DNA of 64,000 nt, from contig CANSSP010000005.1 in NCBI GenBank assembly GCA_947649645.1, forward strand, positions 62,001 to 126,000. Reading direction: 5' to 3'. The DNA is from an uncultured Roseburia sp. (lineage in GTDB: Bacteria > Bacillota > Clostridia > Lachnospirales > Lachnospiraceae). The notes under the pieces are model-generated. The model did not search any database. It was not told the origin of the DNA and worked only from the letters and a program-made list of their open reading frames with translations. Shown piece by piece: positions 50,980-59,839 of the stretch (its first letter is position 1; each line of letters starts with the position of its first letter). A program made the position numbers and the translations under genes.

Positions 50980-52614
50980 TCAGCGCTTCAGGTTAACAAG
51001 TTCCTCGAGCAGGGTGTCAGATGTGGTTATGACACGCGAATTTGCCTGGAACCCACGCTGTGTTGTAATCATGTACGTAAATTCTGTTGAGAGATCCACA
51101 TTCGACATCTCGAGTTCACCGGAAGTCATCTTACTTCCGTCCGCCTGGATTTCAACACCGATACCGTCAAACTCACCGGAGTTAAGCGTCGTCGTGTAAC
51201 AGTTTTCACCTGCCTTCTCAAGACCGGACGCATTGGAGAACTGTGCCACCGCAATCTGTCCAAGCAGCACGTCGTTACCATTGTCATAAGTACCGAAAAT
51301 CTTGCCGTTGTTGTCCACGGAAAGACCGATCAGGGCGCCCAGTTTCTTTCCTTTGCCCGCCTCCTTTGCGTCGCCCGCTGTCATGGAAGCTGTCGTCTTG
51401 CCGCCGTTGTCAGCGTTGCGCATGGTTGAAAAGTCAATCGAAATATTTTCAAAATTACCTTCCGGAAAGAGGCCGGACTCCGCCAGATTAAGGGATACGC
51501 TGTCCATCCCGTTTATCCCGGTAAATGTTCCGTCCGCTGTGCTGAACGTCAGACCATAATTGACAACCTGCCCTCTGAGTTCGAGCGTCCCGTTAGCGGG
51601 ATCATATGTCGCCGTCGCCGTCGGAGGCGTTGCCGTAAGCATGGATATATACTGATCGTCAACACCGAAAACTTCTTTCAGCGTGTACGTATCTGTACCG
51701 TCCGTAAATCCCGTGCCATTGAACGTCAGTGCAGTTCCCTGCGCCGAATCCCCCTTATAGACTGTACCGGTTGCAGGATCCTTATAAAATCCTTCTCTCA
51801 CCGCCGTATACTGTCCCAGCATTGCATCTGCCTGCTCATTTCCAAAGAGACTTGCCCTCTGCGCAGGCGTCATATTTTCCGGGAGAATACTGTTTCCGTT
51901 ACTGTCTAAGATATCTTTGAGCTCAACGGTAAACTGTCCGTCTACCCCCGGCACCTTCTTAATTGAAAACCGTGCCGTGTACGCATATCCCAGTTTGTCA
52001 TAGAAATTAAAATTCTTCATCATACCGTCAGCGTTTAAGACGTCCGGGTCGTTTTTATCGATAATACCACCGCAGCGTCCCAGCGTTGTCGGCTCAGGCG
52101 GAGACGTAAGATTTTCCGTTTTCATAATCTGGAGCGGTGATACCGTATCCTTCCGGATCTGGCCAGTCACCGGATCCACCTGCCATCCCATAACGGTATA
52201 TCCGGTCGAAGTCATGGCAAGATTGCCCGCACCGTCCACATAAAACGAACCGGATCTGGTAAACAGATTCTCGGAACCATTGTTTACGATAAAAAAGTGG
52301 GTTGTACTGGCGTCTGTCAGACGGATATCAAACGGCAATCCGGTTGTCTCAGCCGCGCCAGCCCCTGTGATATTGATATTGGTGGCAGCCATGTTTACAC
52401 CGAGACCAATCTGCTTTGCGTTTACACCGCCGACCCCGGTCGCTGCGTTCGCCCCGGATGCCCCGGATGTTGTTTGATATAAAATATCCTGGAAAATTAC
52501 ATTGGAAGATTTAAATCCTACCGTGTTGACGTTGGCAATATTGTTACCGATAACGTCCATTCTTGTCTGATGTGTCTTAAGTCCCGACACAGCAGAATAC
52601 ATTGATCTCATCAT
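50980..52614 (-). CDS. flgE: Flagellar hook protein FlgE
   Basis: A 544-residue hook protein with the N-terminal rod/hook motif (MYSAVSGLKTHQTRMDVIGN, NNIANVNTVGFKSS) and the C-terminal coiled segment (GELEMSNVDLSTEFTYMITT, QRGFQANSRVITTSDTLLEE). The variable middle domains (about 150-430) make it longer than the E. coli protein (about 400). AGGAGG precedes the start by 10 bases. Confidence 0.95.
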   Translation of the reverse strand: MMRSMYSAVSGLKTHQTRMDVIGNNIANVNTVGFKSSNVIFQDILYQTTSGASGANAATGVGGVNAKQIGLGVNMAATNINITGAGAAETTGLPFDIRLTDASTTHFFIVNNGSENLFTRSGSFYVDGAGNLAMTSTGYTVMGWQVDPVTGQIRKDTVSPLQIMKTENLTSPPEPTTLGRCGGIIDKNDPDVLNADGMMKNFNFYDKLGYAYTARFSIKKVPGVDGQFTVELKDILDSNGNSILPENMTPAQRASLFGNEQADAMLGQYTAVREGFYKDPATGTVYKGDSAQGTALTFNGTGFTDGTDTYTLKEVFGVDDQYISMLTATPPTATATYDPANGTLELRGQVVNYGLTFSTADGTFTGINGMDSVSLNLAESGLFPEGNFENISIDFSTMRNADNGGKTTASMTAGDAKEAGKGKKLGALIGLSVDNNGKIFGTYDNGNDVLLGQIAVAQFSNASGLEKAGENCYTTTLNSGEFDGIGVEIQADGSKMTSGELEMSNVDLSTEFTYMITTQRGFQANSRVITTSDTLLEELVNLKR

Positions 52615-52697
52615 AATGAAATGACCTCCTGAATAAAATCTGTGCTGTCTCCCCCTTCTGGCAATCCGAGGGAGAATGTGCCTCCTTTAAGGTCCGG

Positions 52698-53093
52698 CTA
52701 CATGATCACAGCACCATCAATATTGGTAAAAACCGCGTGGTCTGCTCCCCCCTGATCGATGGCCGTCACAACTGTCCTGTTCGGCACATTCACGATAAAC
52801 GCAAGGGAATCCACGATAACGAGTGATTCTCTGATTCCTTTCTCTCCTGCCCTGATCACGCCGGATTCCAGGCGCTCACTCTGTTCAGCGGAAAGTCTGA
52901 TCTCCCGGTCCGCGAGACGCATTGCGGCATGTTTGGAAAACTTTAACTCCGTGCTTTCGGCAACATCCTGTTTCCGTTTTAGGATTTCCTCAAAGGATAA
53001 CCCCTGAGACTTTGCAGCATCCGTGCTTTTCTGGTTCAGATACTGGTCAGTTACCTGCGCAATCGAAGCAAACTGGTTACTGATCTTAGTCAT
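52698..53093 (-). CDS. Conserved flagellar operon protein (TIGR02530 type)
   Basis: A 131-residue protein with the family core LKFSKHAAMRLADREIRLS, then SLVIVDSLAFIVNVPNRTVVTAID and VFTNIDGAVI. Such proteins occur between flgD and flgE in many Firmicutes, and no molecular role is established. Start at 53091-53093 is chosen for its GGAG spacing over an ATG three codons earlier that directly touches the GGAG. Confidence 0.88.
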   Translation of the reverse strand: MTKISNQFASIAQVTDQYLNQKSTDAAKSQGLSFEEILKRKQDVAESTELKFSKHAAMRLADREIRLSAEQSERLESGVIRAGEKGIRESLVIVDSLAFIVNVPNRTVVTAIDQGGADHAVFTNIDGAVIM

Positions 53094-53127
53094 AAACCTC
53101 ATCTCCTGCCATTTTTAATGTGTTACT

Positions 53128-53868
53128 TTATTTGTTTTCTTCCGTTCCCGATGCACCTTCTGTCTTGTCACCGTCTCCGCTGCCCTCTGTTCCCGGTGTA
53201 TCGCCGGTCGTATTGTCCTCTCCATCCGTTCCCGGTTTTTTGTCGGCCGCCACAAGCTCATTCATCTTCTGAACCAGCGCGCTGAACTTCTCCATCGTAT
53301 CTTTGTCGATATATGACTGCTGATAAGACGTCATACCTGCATACACCGCCGCAATTTTTTCAACAGTATCTTTATCCGCAAGTGTCAGATCATCCGGAGA
53401 AGGCAGCTTCGCGATCTGCTGTTTAAATGCTTCCGCAAGCGCAAGTGCTTCCATGTATTCTGTATCCGCCACCTGGTATACGTCATCAATGGAATACCGG
53501 TTGCCGTTGATATACAGGTATTGTTTTGTGCCTTCATACTGTACATAATCGACAAATCCCGCCTCTGCCGTCGTGTTTCCGTTTGCCGATGTCGATTTTA
53601 CAATCACATACTTGCCGACCAGGTTGTTTGCATTGCTGCTCTCGATTGTATTCTGCATATTGAGCATCGCTTCCATCTGTGAAAATGTCGCGAGCTGCGC
53701 CACATACTCTGTATTGCTGGTAGGCTCCAGCGGATCCTGGTACTGCATCTCCGCACACAACAACTGCAAAAACTGATCGTATCCCAGCTCATTCGTTTTT
53801 GGCGCCTTATCTTCATCCGAAGTAAGGTCAACCACTTTTCCGTTGTCAATCGGTTGAATTAATGCCAT
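53128..53868 (-). CDS. flgD: Hook capping/assembly protein FlgD
   Basis: A 246-residue hook scaffold. The N-terminal FlgD core is clear: LGYDQFLQLLCAEMQYQDPLEPTSNTEYVAQLATFSQMEAM. The middle carries the expected Tudor-like segment (VGKYVIVKS), but the C-terminal half (about 155-246) is a helical, then Gly/Thr/Glu-rich tail rather than a standard FlgD Ig domain. Between fliK and the TIGR02530 gene. Confidence 0.9.
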   Translation of the reverse strand: MALIQPIDNGKVVDLTSDEDKAPKTNELGYDQFLQLLCAEMQYQDPLEPTSNTEYVAQLATFSQMEAMLNMQNTIESSNANNLVGKYVIVKSTSANGNTTAEAGFVDYVQYEGTKQYLYINGNRYSIDDVYQVADTEYMEALALAEAFKQQIAKLPSPDDLTLADKDTVEKIAAVYAGMTSYQQSYIDKDTMEKFSALVQKMNELVAADKKPGTDGEDNTTGDTPGTEGSGDGDKTEGASGTEENK

Positions 53869-53883
53869 AGATTTCTCCTTTCC

Positions 53884-55341
53884 CTACGCAGTAAAATCGA
53901 CGGAGTTCCCCTGATCTGCCATCATCTGTGCCACAAGGCTCTCCTCCTCGGACATCACACCGCTCAGTCCGTCCAGATCGTCCAGACGAATCCTTCTTGT
54001 GCGCTTTGCCGCTTTCTCCTGCTCTTCTGCCTGTCTCTCGTCTCTCCCCGCATTTTGCTCTAAGTTGCGCTCAAACGCATGACTTGCAACCGTCACCTCA
54101 ATCGCCTCTACTTTGACGCCTGCCTCATTCATGCTCTCTCTGAGTTCCACGATCTGAGCTTCCAGGACCTCTTTTACCGTCTCGTTCTGTGCCATAATCC
54201 GCGCCGAGACATTTCCTTCCCGCGCACTCAGCTCGAGATACAATTTTCCGAGATGCTCCGGATTCAGCTGCATCTGAAGCGTCGTGACATCGTTTCCGGC
54301 ATTTACTTTCGTAAACTCTGAAATCTGCCGTATAATACTGGCCACATCGACCTGATCTGGCACACCTGTTGCAGCATCCGGATCATATACAGTCAGTGTT
54401 TCTCCCATATTTTGTCCGAAAGCAGCATCACTGATCTGTCCTGTCGGCTGATTGTAGTTCGCTGTACGCACCGGATTATGGCTTTCCTGTCCGGAAGCAC
54501 TTTCTTTTTCGCTGCCCTGTCGCGTCTCATTTTCCGGCACATCTTCTTTTACCTGTATTACATGTTCGTCTGTGTCTGCCTCTGCAGACTCATTTTTTTC
54601 CAGCACCTCTTCCGGATACTCTGCACTTCTGTCGGTTCCCTCTGCAACCACGCGCACCGTATCCTCCGGAAGCTCTTCATGTTCCGGTTCCGCAACAGCT
54701 TCTGCCGTCTCCGCGGAAAAAATTTCCTGAAATGCACCTTCTTCTGATATGGACACTTTCTGCACTTCGACAAGAGCCTTCAGCTCTTCCAACGTAATAC
54801 CAAGCTCTTCCAGAAGCTCTCTGCCAAGAATCCCTGCCTCCTGTATCACTGTCGTAAATGCATCACTGCAGAGAAGATCACCGACATCACTGATTCCGGT
54901 CAGTTCTGCCGACAGTCCTGCCAGCTTCGCCGGATCCATCAGATCAATAAATGTCAGCCCCAGTGTCTCCATCGCTTCTTCAATCTGCTCCCCGGACACG
55001 CCGAGTTCTTCCTTTAAGACCTCCTTCACATCCTCCGCATACTCTTCCAGCTTAGATGTGACCTGATCGTCCGTCTGGCTGACCGTAGTCTCTTTTTCGC
55101 GAATAGGGCTCTCCCTGTACTGATACCTGTCATAAGTATCAACTGATTCTGCCGGCTGCCGGCTGCCGGGATCTGCTGTCTGACTCTGTGCGGGCATTTT
55201 ACTGCCGGCCCATCCGGTCATCCGGTTCATCATCTGCGAAAAATCGTCTCTGGTATCTTTTGTCTTTGACGTATTTCCCGCCGCTGCAGCCGGTGCCTGT
55301 GGAAATAGCTTTTCAATTCTTGCAATATCTGCTGCTCCCAC
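53884..55341 (-). CDS. fliK: Hook-length control protein FliK
   Basis: A 485-residue protein with a long, low-complexity N-terminal ruler region rich in E, S, T and Q, and a C-terminal substrate-switching domain (about 335-430): LQMQLNPEHLGKLYLELSAREGNVSARI and VLEAQIVELRESMNEAGVKVEAIEV. FliK measures hook length and contacts FlhB. As usual only the C-terminal domain is conserved. Followed by flgD after 15 bases. Confidence 0.92.
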   Translation of the reverse strand: MGAADIARIEKLFPQAPAAAAGNTSKTKDTRDDFSQMMNRMTGWAGSKMPAQSQTADPGSRQPAESVDTYDRYQYRESPIREKETTVSQTDDQVTSKLEEYAEDVKEVLKEELGVSGEQIEEAMETLGLTFIDLMDPAKLAGLSAELTGISDVGDLLCSDAFTTVIQEAGILGRELLEELGITLEELKALVEVQKVSISEEGAFQEIFSAETAEAVAEPEHEELPEDTVRVVAEGTDRSAEYPEEVLEKNESAEADTDEHVIQVKEDVPENETRQGSEKESASGQESHNPVRTANYNQPTGQISDAAFGQNMGETLTVYDPDAATGVPDQVDVASIIRQISEFTKVNAGNDVTTLQMQLNPEHLGKLYLELSAREGNVSARIMAQNETVKEVLEAQIVELRESMNEAGVKVEAIEVTVASHAFERNLEQNAGRDERQAEEQEKAAKRTRRIRLDDLDGLSGVMSEEESLVAQMMADQGNSVDFTA

Positions 55342-55376
55342 TCGCTGTTCCTCCTTTCTTTAAGGCTCTGCCTTTT

Positions 55377-56231
55377 TTATTTATATTCTGAAGGCTTTAG
55401 AATTTCCGTCACCTTTGCGGCGTTTTCGGAACTCATCTTGCCAAGAATATCCGCTCTGGACTGTGTATCCATGTTCTGAAGAATCTGCGCAACAAGATTC
55501 AGATTGTCTGTCATCGTATCAAAAATCGCTGCGGCTTCTTTTGCCTTCATGGACGTATAGGTATTAACATACCCCTGAAGCTTTTCATTTTCCGTCGTCT
55601 GCTCCACCACCTGACGATAAAGCACCTCCGCATTCGCGGGATCAATACTCTCGTAATATGCCTTATATTCTTCTATATCGGGCGCTGAATCGGAAAACAC
55701 AACCTCCTCGTAGAACTTTTGCTTCTCGGCTTCAAAAGCAGCTTCTTCCTGTCGATAACGCGCAAGCTCGGCGGCCTGCGCCTCAAGCTCGGCGATGTGT
55801 TCCGCATCGGTGGATGATGCATTCTGCGCCTCCGCAAGCTGAATCTCCAGTTCTTTTATCTTTGCAATCGCATCTTCCAGTGAATCGTAAGCATACGCCG
55901 CGTCCTCCGTCGACACTTCCTCCACCACACCATCCGGAAGAATCCGGTTAACATAGGGAACATTCTTAAGTACAGGTCCCAGCACCGTAGACCCGAAACC
56001 GCCTACATCCCACTTAATCAGCAGAACGATAATTCCAAGCCAGATCAGAATAATCATCACCGTCACAAAAAATACAACGATCTTACCGCCGATCGAAGTC
56101 TCTTCTTCAAGGTCGTCTGTCTCCGCCGCGGCTTTCGCCTCCCTGGCGGCTTTCTTTTCCGCTTTTTTTCGCTCTTTTTCTGCTTTTCTGGCGGCTTTTT
56201 TATCTAAAACCTCTTCCTTTTCTTCTTCCAT
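55377..56231 (-). CDS. YlxF/MotE-like membrane protein with MgtE-N-type domain
   Basis: A 284-residue protein. A cytosolic K/A/E-rich N-terminal segment (about 1-45), one membrane helix (about 48-73), an extracytoplasmic coiled coil (about 115-180), and a C-terminal helical MgtE-N-like domain (MKAKEAAAIFDTM, VAQILQNMDTQSRADILGKM). This is the YlxF (B. subtilis) or MotE (Rhizobium-type chaperone) architecture. It sits between fliJ and fliK, the ylxF position. Proposed role: chaperoning or stabilising a motor or export component at the envelope. Confidence 0.85.
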   Translation of the reverse strand: MEEEKEEVLDKKAARKAEKERKKAEKKAAREAKAAAETDDLEEETSIGGKIVVFFVTVMIILIWLGIIVLLIKWDVGGFGSTVLGPVLKNVPYVNRILPDGVVEEVSTEDAAYAYDSLEDAIAKIKELEIQLAEAQNASSTDAEHIAELEAQAAELARYRQEEAAFEAEKQKFYEEVVFSDSAPDIEEYKAYYESIDPANAEVLYRQVVEQTTENEKLQGYVNTYTSMKAKEAAAIFDTMTDNLNLVAQILQNMDTQSRADILGKMSSENAAKVTEILKPSEYK

Positions 56232-56255
56232 ATATAACCTCCATGTGACTGTACG

Positions 56256-56696
56256 CTAATCCTCATGATAACTGTAGCTTACCAGCTCATCGATTTCTTT
56301 GCCTTCCGCCCGCTCCAATTCCTGCCGGAACTCTTCAAATGCTCTCTCCCGCAGTTTTTCATGCGTTTTCCGTTCCACCATCACCTGATTGAGCCGTTCT
56401 CTCGTCAGCTCTACATTCTTCTCTGCCGCATGGACGTTCATCAGCTGAATCCGCTGTCTGCCCTTCATAAAATCAATCGCCTTCCGGCACTCCCGGATGT
56501 CCTGTACACGGATCACCCCCTGAACAAGCTCTCTGGAATGCTGTTCATATCCGGCTCTGCGGATCATGATCTCCTGAAGCTTTTCCTGCTCTTCACGCAG
56601 TGCGGCGTTCGCCATCCCATAAGCAATCCTGGCCTGATTTTCCATTTTCATCTTGATGTCTAAAATATTCTGCATCCGATATGTAAATTTTGCCAT
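56256..56696 (-). CDS. fliJ: Flagellar export chaperone/stalk protein FliJ
   Basis: A 146-residue, almost wholly helical coiled-coil protein starting MAKFTYRMQNILDIKMKMEN, the family N-terminus. FliJ is the central stalk of the FliI ATPase and escorts export chaperones. Follows fliI after 21 bases, the usual pair. Confidence 0.93.
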   Translation of the reverse strand: MAKFTYRMQNILDIKMKMENQARIAYGMANAALREEQEKLQEIMIRRAGYEQHSRELVQGVIRVQDIRECRKAIDFMKGRQRIQLMNVHAAEKNVELTRERLNQVMVERKTHEKLRERAFEEFRQELERAEGKEIDELVSYSYHED

Positions 56697-56717
56697 CGTT
56701 TCTGCCTCTCTGCAGAT

Positions 56718-58028
56718 TTAATTCTCAAAAAGAGCCCGTAAAAGTCCGATCTCTTCGTCAAATTCAAACTTTTCATCCGTCCTCTGCATCAGAAATGCAT
56801 TGACCATTTCAATCTTTCTGACTGCATAATCGATCTCACGGTTTGAACCGCTCTTATACGCTCCGATATTGATCAGATCCTCGGCCTCATTATAAGTTGC
56901 AAGAACATTTTTCAGCTTCCCTGCAAGTTCCTTATGCTCGCTCGTTGCGATAGCGCTCATAACCCTCGAAATACTCTGCAGAATGTCGATTGCCGGATAA
57001 TGATTTTTATGTCCCAGCTTACGGGACAACATAATATGTCCGTCAAGAATACTGCGCGCCGTATCAGTAATCGGCTCGTTAAAATCATCACCATCCACAA
57101 GAACGGTATAGAGCCCCGTGATGGAACCCGTATGCGAAGTTCCGGCCCGCTCTAAAAGCTTCGGCATTTCAGAGTAAACACTTGGCGGGTATCCCCTTGT
57201 CACTGGAGGTTCCCCGGATGCCAGACCGATTTCGCGCTGGGCCATGGAAAAACGTGTGAGCGAATCCATCATCAGGAGAACATCCTTCCCCTGATCCCTG
57301 AAGTATTCCGCAATGGCCGTTGCCGTCTTGGCCGCTTTGTTCCGGATCAGCGCCGGTTTATCCGAAGTCGCCACGACGACAACCGACCGGCGCATACCCT
57401 CCTCGCCCAGATCTCTCTCGATAAACTCTCTTACTTCACGCCCACGCTCACCGATCAGGGCAATAACATTGATATCAGCCCGTGTATTTCTCGCAAACAT
57501 GCCCAGCAATGTACTTTTACCGACACCGGATCCGGCGAAAATACCGATACGCTGTCCCTTGCCAACCGTAATCAGTCCGTCCACTGCCTTAACTCCCAGC
57601 GGCAGAACTTCATCGATAATCTTCCTGCTCATCGGATCCGGAGGCTGCGCTTCCACGGGATACTCAAAACAAAGCTCTGGCGTATCGCCGTCAGTCGGCC
57701 TGCCGATCCCGTCCAGCGTATGTCCAAGCACCCCGTCCCCCACTAAAACAGACAATGGATGTCCCGTATTTTCCACGATACATCCAACACCGATTCCCTC
57801 TACATTCTCAAAAGGCATCAAAAGCAGACGTTTATCACGAAAACCGACAACCTCCGCCATAACGGACAAATTTTTCTCTCTGTCCAGAACTATGCGACAC
57901 AGATCGTTCAGTTTTGCATCCGGCCCCACAGATTCAATTGTCAGTCCAACGATTTTTACAACTTTGCCCAGACCATTAAAATAAGTCTTTTCTGCAAGCT
58001 GCAGATACTTATCAAATTTGTGTTCCAT
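56718..58028 (-). CDS. fliI: Flagellar export ATPase FliI
   Basis: A 436-residue F1-beta-like ATPase: Walker A GSGVGKS (166-172), Walker B DVLLMMDSLTRF, and the FliI signature GLASGEPPVTRGYPPSVY. Complete and of normal length, with FliH just upstream and FliJ downstream. Confidence 0.97.
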   Translation of the reverse strand: MEHKFDKYLQLAEKTYFNGLGKVVKIVGLTIESVGPDAKLNDLCRIVLDREKNLSVMAEVVGFRDKRLLLMPFENVEGIGVGCIVENTGHPLSVLVGDGVLGHTLDGIGRPTDGDTPELCFEYPVEAQPPDPMSRKIIDEVLPLGVKAVDGLITVGKGQRIGIFAGSGVGKSTLLGMFARNTRADINVIALIGERGREVREFIERDLGEEGMRRSVVVVATSDKPALIRNKAAKTATAIAEYFRDQGKDVLLMMDSLTRFSMAQREIGLASGEPPVTRGYPPSVYSEMPKLLERAGTSHTGSITGLYTVLVDGDDFNEPITDTARSILDGHIMLSRKLGHKNHYPAIDILQSISRVMSAIATSEHKELAGKLKNVLATYNEAEDLINIGAYKSGSNREIDYAVRKIEMVNAFLMQRTDEKFEFDEEIGLLRALFEN

Positions 58029-58039
58029 ACTTTTCGTCC

Positions 58040-58834
58040 TTACGAGCTTAACGACCGGATATCCTTAATCAGATTCTCGAGCTGTACGTCCAGACTACAG
58101 TCAAACACGCCGGAATCCGTCTCAATCACACATTCCTTTCCGTCCATCGCACCGTCTTCCAGAATTTCTATTTCTATATTATGTCCGACACGGTCCAGAA
58201 TACCTTCTTTATTGTTTAAAAGAAACTGCGCATTTTCCGTTGAAACACGAATGCGAAACTTCTTTTCTCCTTCAATATTTAAAATTGCATCGTTGATCAG
58301 ATGCATCAGAATCTCTTTTTTATTGTCAAACTGAATATGGAAAACCCGGCCAAACACCTCTAAAATAACGTCAACCAGCTCCCTTTCCATATGATCCTGC
58401 TTTTCCTTAAATTCGGCATCCAGCTTCCGGTTCTTCTCCCGAAACGTATCCGCCAGCTCGTCGCGTACTTTTTCAAACTCCTGGTCCGCGCGAATACGGC
58501 CCTCCTCATATCCCTGCGCCCTGGCAGCCTCTTCGATCCCGGCCGCCTGCTCCTGCGCCTGGCTTATCAGAAAATCCGCCTGCTCCTGCGCCTGCATAAG
58601 AATACGTTCCGCTTCTTCCTGCGCGAGTTCAACCGGATCCGGTCCTTCCTCTGCCTCTTCTGCGCTTTCGCCAATGATATCCGCCGGGAAATTGTCAGAA
58701 TCCGCAAATCCGGCCAGCCCCGGCTGAAAACCATTGTTCCTTTCCAGCCGCTCCATCAGAATCGCGTTGGAATTGATTATCCGGGCATTGTCCGCCTCCG
58801 AACGGACAAGCCACTGTTTGTAAAGATTAGACAA
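58040..58834 (-). CDS. fliH: Export ATPase regulator FliH
   Basis: A 264-residue protein. Coiled-coil N-terminal half with Q/A/E-rich repeats (about 90-165) and C-terminal FliH/V-ATPase E-like domain (about 170-264). The start is a TTG at 58832-58834 with near-perfect GGAGGTGA eight bases upstream, giving MSNLYKQWLV. Longer readings up to 58879 lie inside fliG and have worse ribosome sites. It overlaps the fliG stop by 8 bases, so translation is coupled. Confidence 0.92.
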   Translation of the reverse strand: MSNLYKQWLVRSEADNARIINSNAILMERLERNNGFQPGLAGFADSDNFPADIIGESAEEAEEGPDPVELAQEEAERILMQAQEQADFLISQAQEQAAGIEEAARAQGYEEGRIRADQEFEKVRDELADTFREKNRKLDAEFKEKQDHMERELVDVILEVFGRVFHIQFDNKKEILMHLINDAILNIEGEKKFRIRVSTENAQFLLNNKEGILDRVGHNIEIEILEDGAMDGKECVIETDSGVFDCSLDVQLENLIKDIRSLSS

Positions 58835-59837
58835 TGATCTCGTCACCTCCGCCTCTGGAGATAACAATCTCACCCGCATCCTCCAGTTTACGGATGACGC
58901 TCACGATCTTCTGCTGTGCTTCCTCCACATCTTTCATACGTACCGGTCCCATAAACTCCATATCCTCTTTGATCATGGCAGCCAGACGCTTTGAAAGATT
59001 CTTAAAGATCACATTCTGAACTTCCTCAGCCGCACCTTTCAGGGCGATACCCAGATCGGCGTTGTCTACATCTCTGAGTACGCGCTGAATTGCACGGTCG
59101 TCCAGAAGGAGAATATCTTCGAACACAAACATCTTCTTGCGGATCTCGTCTGCAAGCTCCGGCTCTTCGATCTCCAGTGATTCCATAATATGCTTCTCCG
59201 TCGACCGGTCTACTGTATTCAGGATATTCACAATGGCATCCACGCCGCCGACAATTGTATAATCCTGGTTGGCAAGAGAAGCCAGCTTGCGCTCAAGCAC
59301 ACGCTCCACCTCTTTGATGACATCCGGCGAAGTGCGGTCCATCATCGCAATACGCTTTGCCACATCCGCCTGTTTTTCCGGCGCAAGCGAACCAATCACC
59401 ATCGCCGCCTGCGGTGATGTCAGATACGACAAAATCATCGCAATCGTCTGCGGATGTTCTTCCTGAATAAAGTTCAGAAGCTGGCTTGGGTCTGTCTTGC
59501 GGACAAATTCGAACGGCCGGACCTGCAGGGAAGCCGTCAGCTTCGCAATGACCTCCTGTGCTTTTTCATCGCCAAGCGCCTTATCCAGAAGCTCTTTCGC
59601 ATAACCGATACCGCCCTCGGCGATATACTGCTGCGCAAGGCAGACCTGGTAAAATTCATTCAGCACATCCTCCTTCACCTGAGACGATACACTACGGGTA
59701 TTTGCAATCTCAAGTGTCAGTTCCTCTATCTCATCTTCTTTCAGATGCTTAAACACATCTGCCGAGCGCTCCGGTCCCAGGGCGATCAGTAAAATCGCCG
59801 CCTTCTGGACACCATTATATTCATCCGTCTTAGCCAT
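58827..59837 (-). CDS. fliG: Flagellar switch/rotor protein FliG
   Basis: A 336-residue FliG: N-terminal FliF-binding domain, middle domain with the EHPQT motif (NFIQEEHPQTIAMIL), and C-terminal torque helix with conserved charges (MFVFEDILLLDDRAIQRVLRDVDNADL). Start set at 59835-59837 (MAKTDEYNGVQ) behind GGGAG rather than 12 bases upstream. Two bases separate it from fliF. Confidence 0.97.
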   Translation of the reverse strand: MAKTDEYNGVQKAAILLIALGPERSADVFKHLKEDEIEELTLEIANTRSVSSQVKEDVLNEFYQVCLAQQYIAEGGIGYAKELLDKALGDEKAQEVIAKLTASLQVRPFEFVRKTDPSQLLNFIQEEHPQTIAMILSYLTSPQAAMVIGSLAPEKQADVAKRIAMMDRTSPDVIKEVERVLERKLASLANQDYTIVGGVDAIVNILNTVDRSTEKHIMESLEIEEPELADEIRKKMFVFEDILLLDDRAIQRVLRDVDNADLGIALKGAAEEVQNVIFKNLSKRLAAMIKEDMEFMGPVRMKDVEEAQQKIVSVIRKLEDAGEIVISRGGGDEIIV

Positions 59838-59839
59838 AA

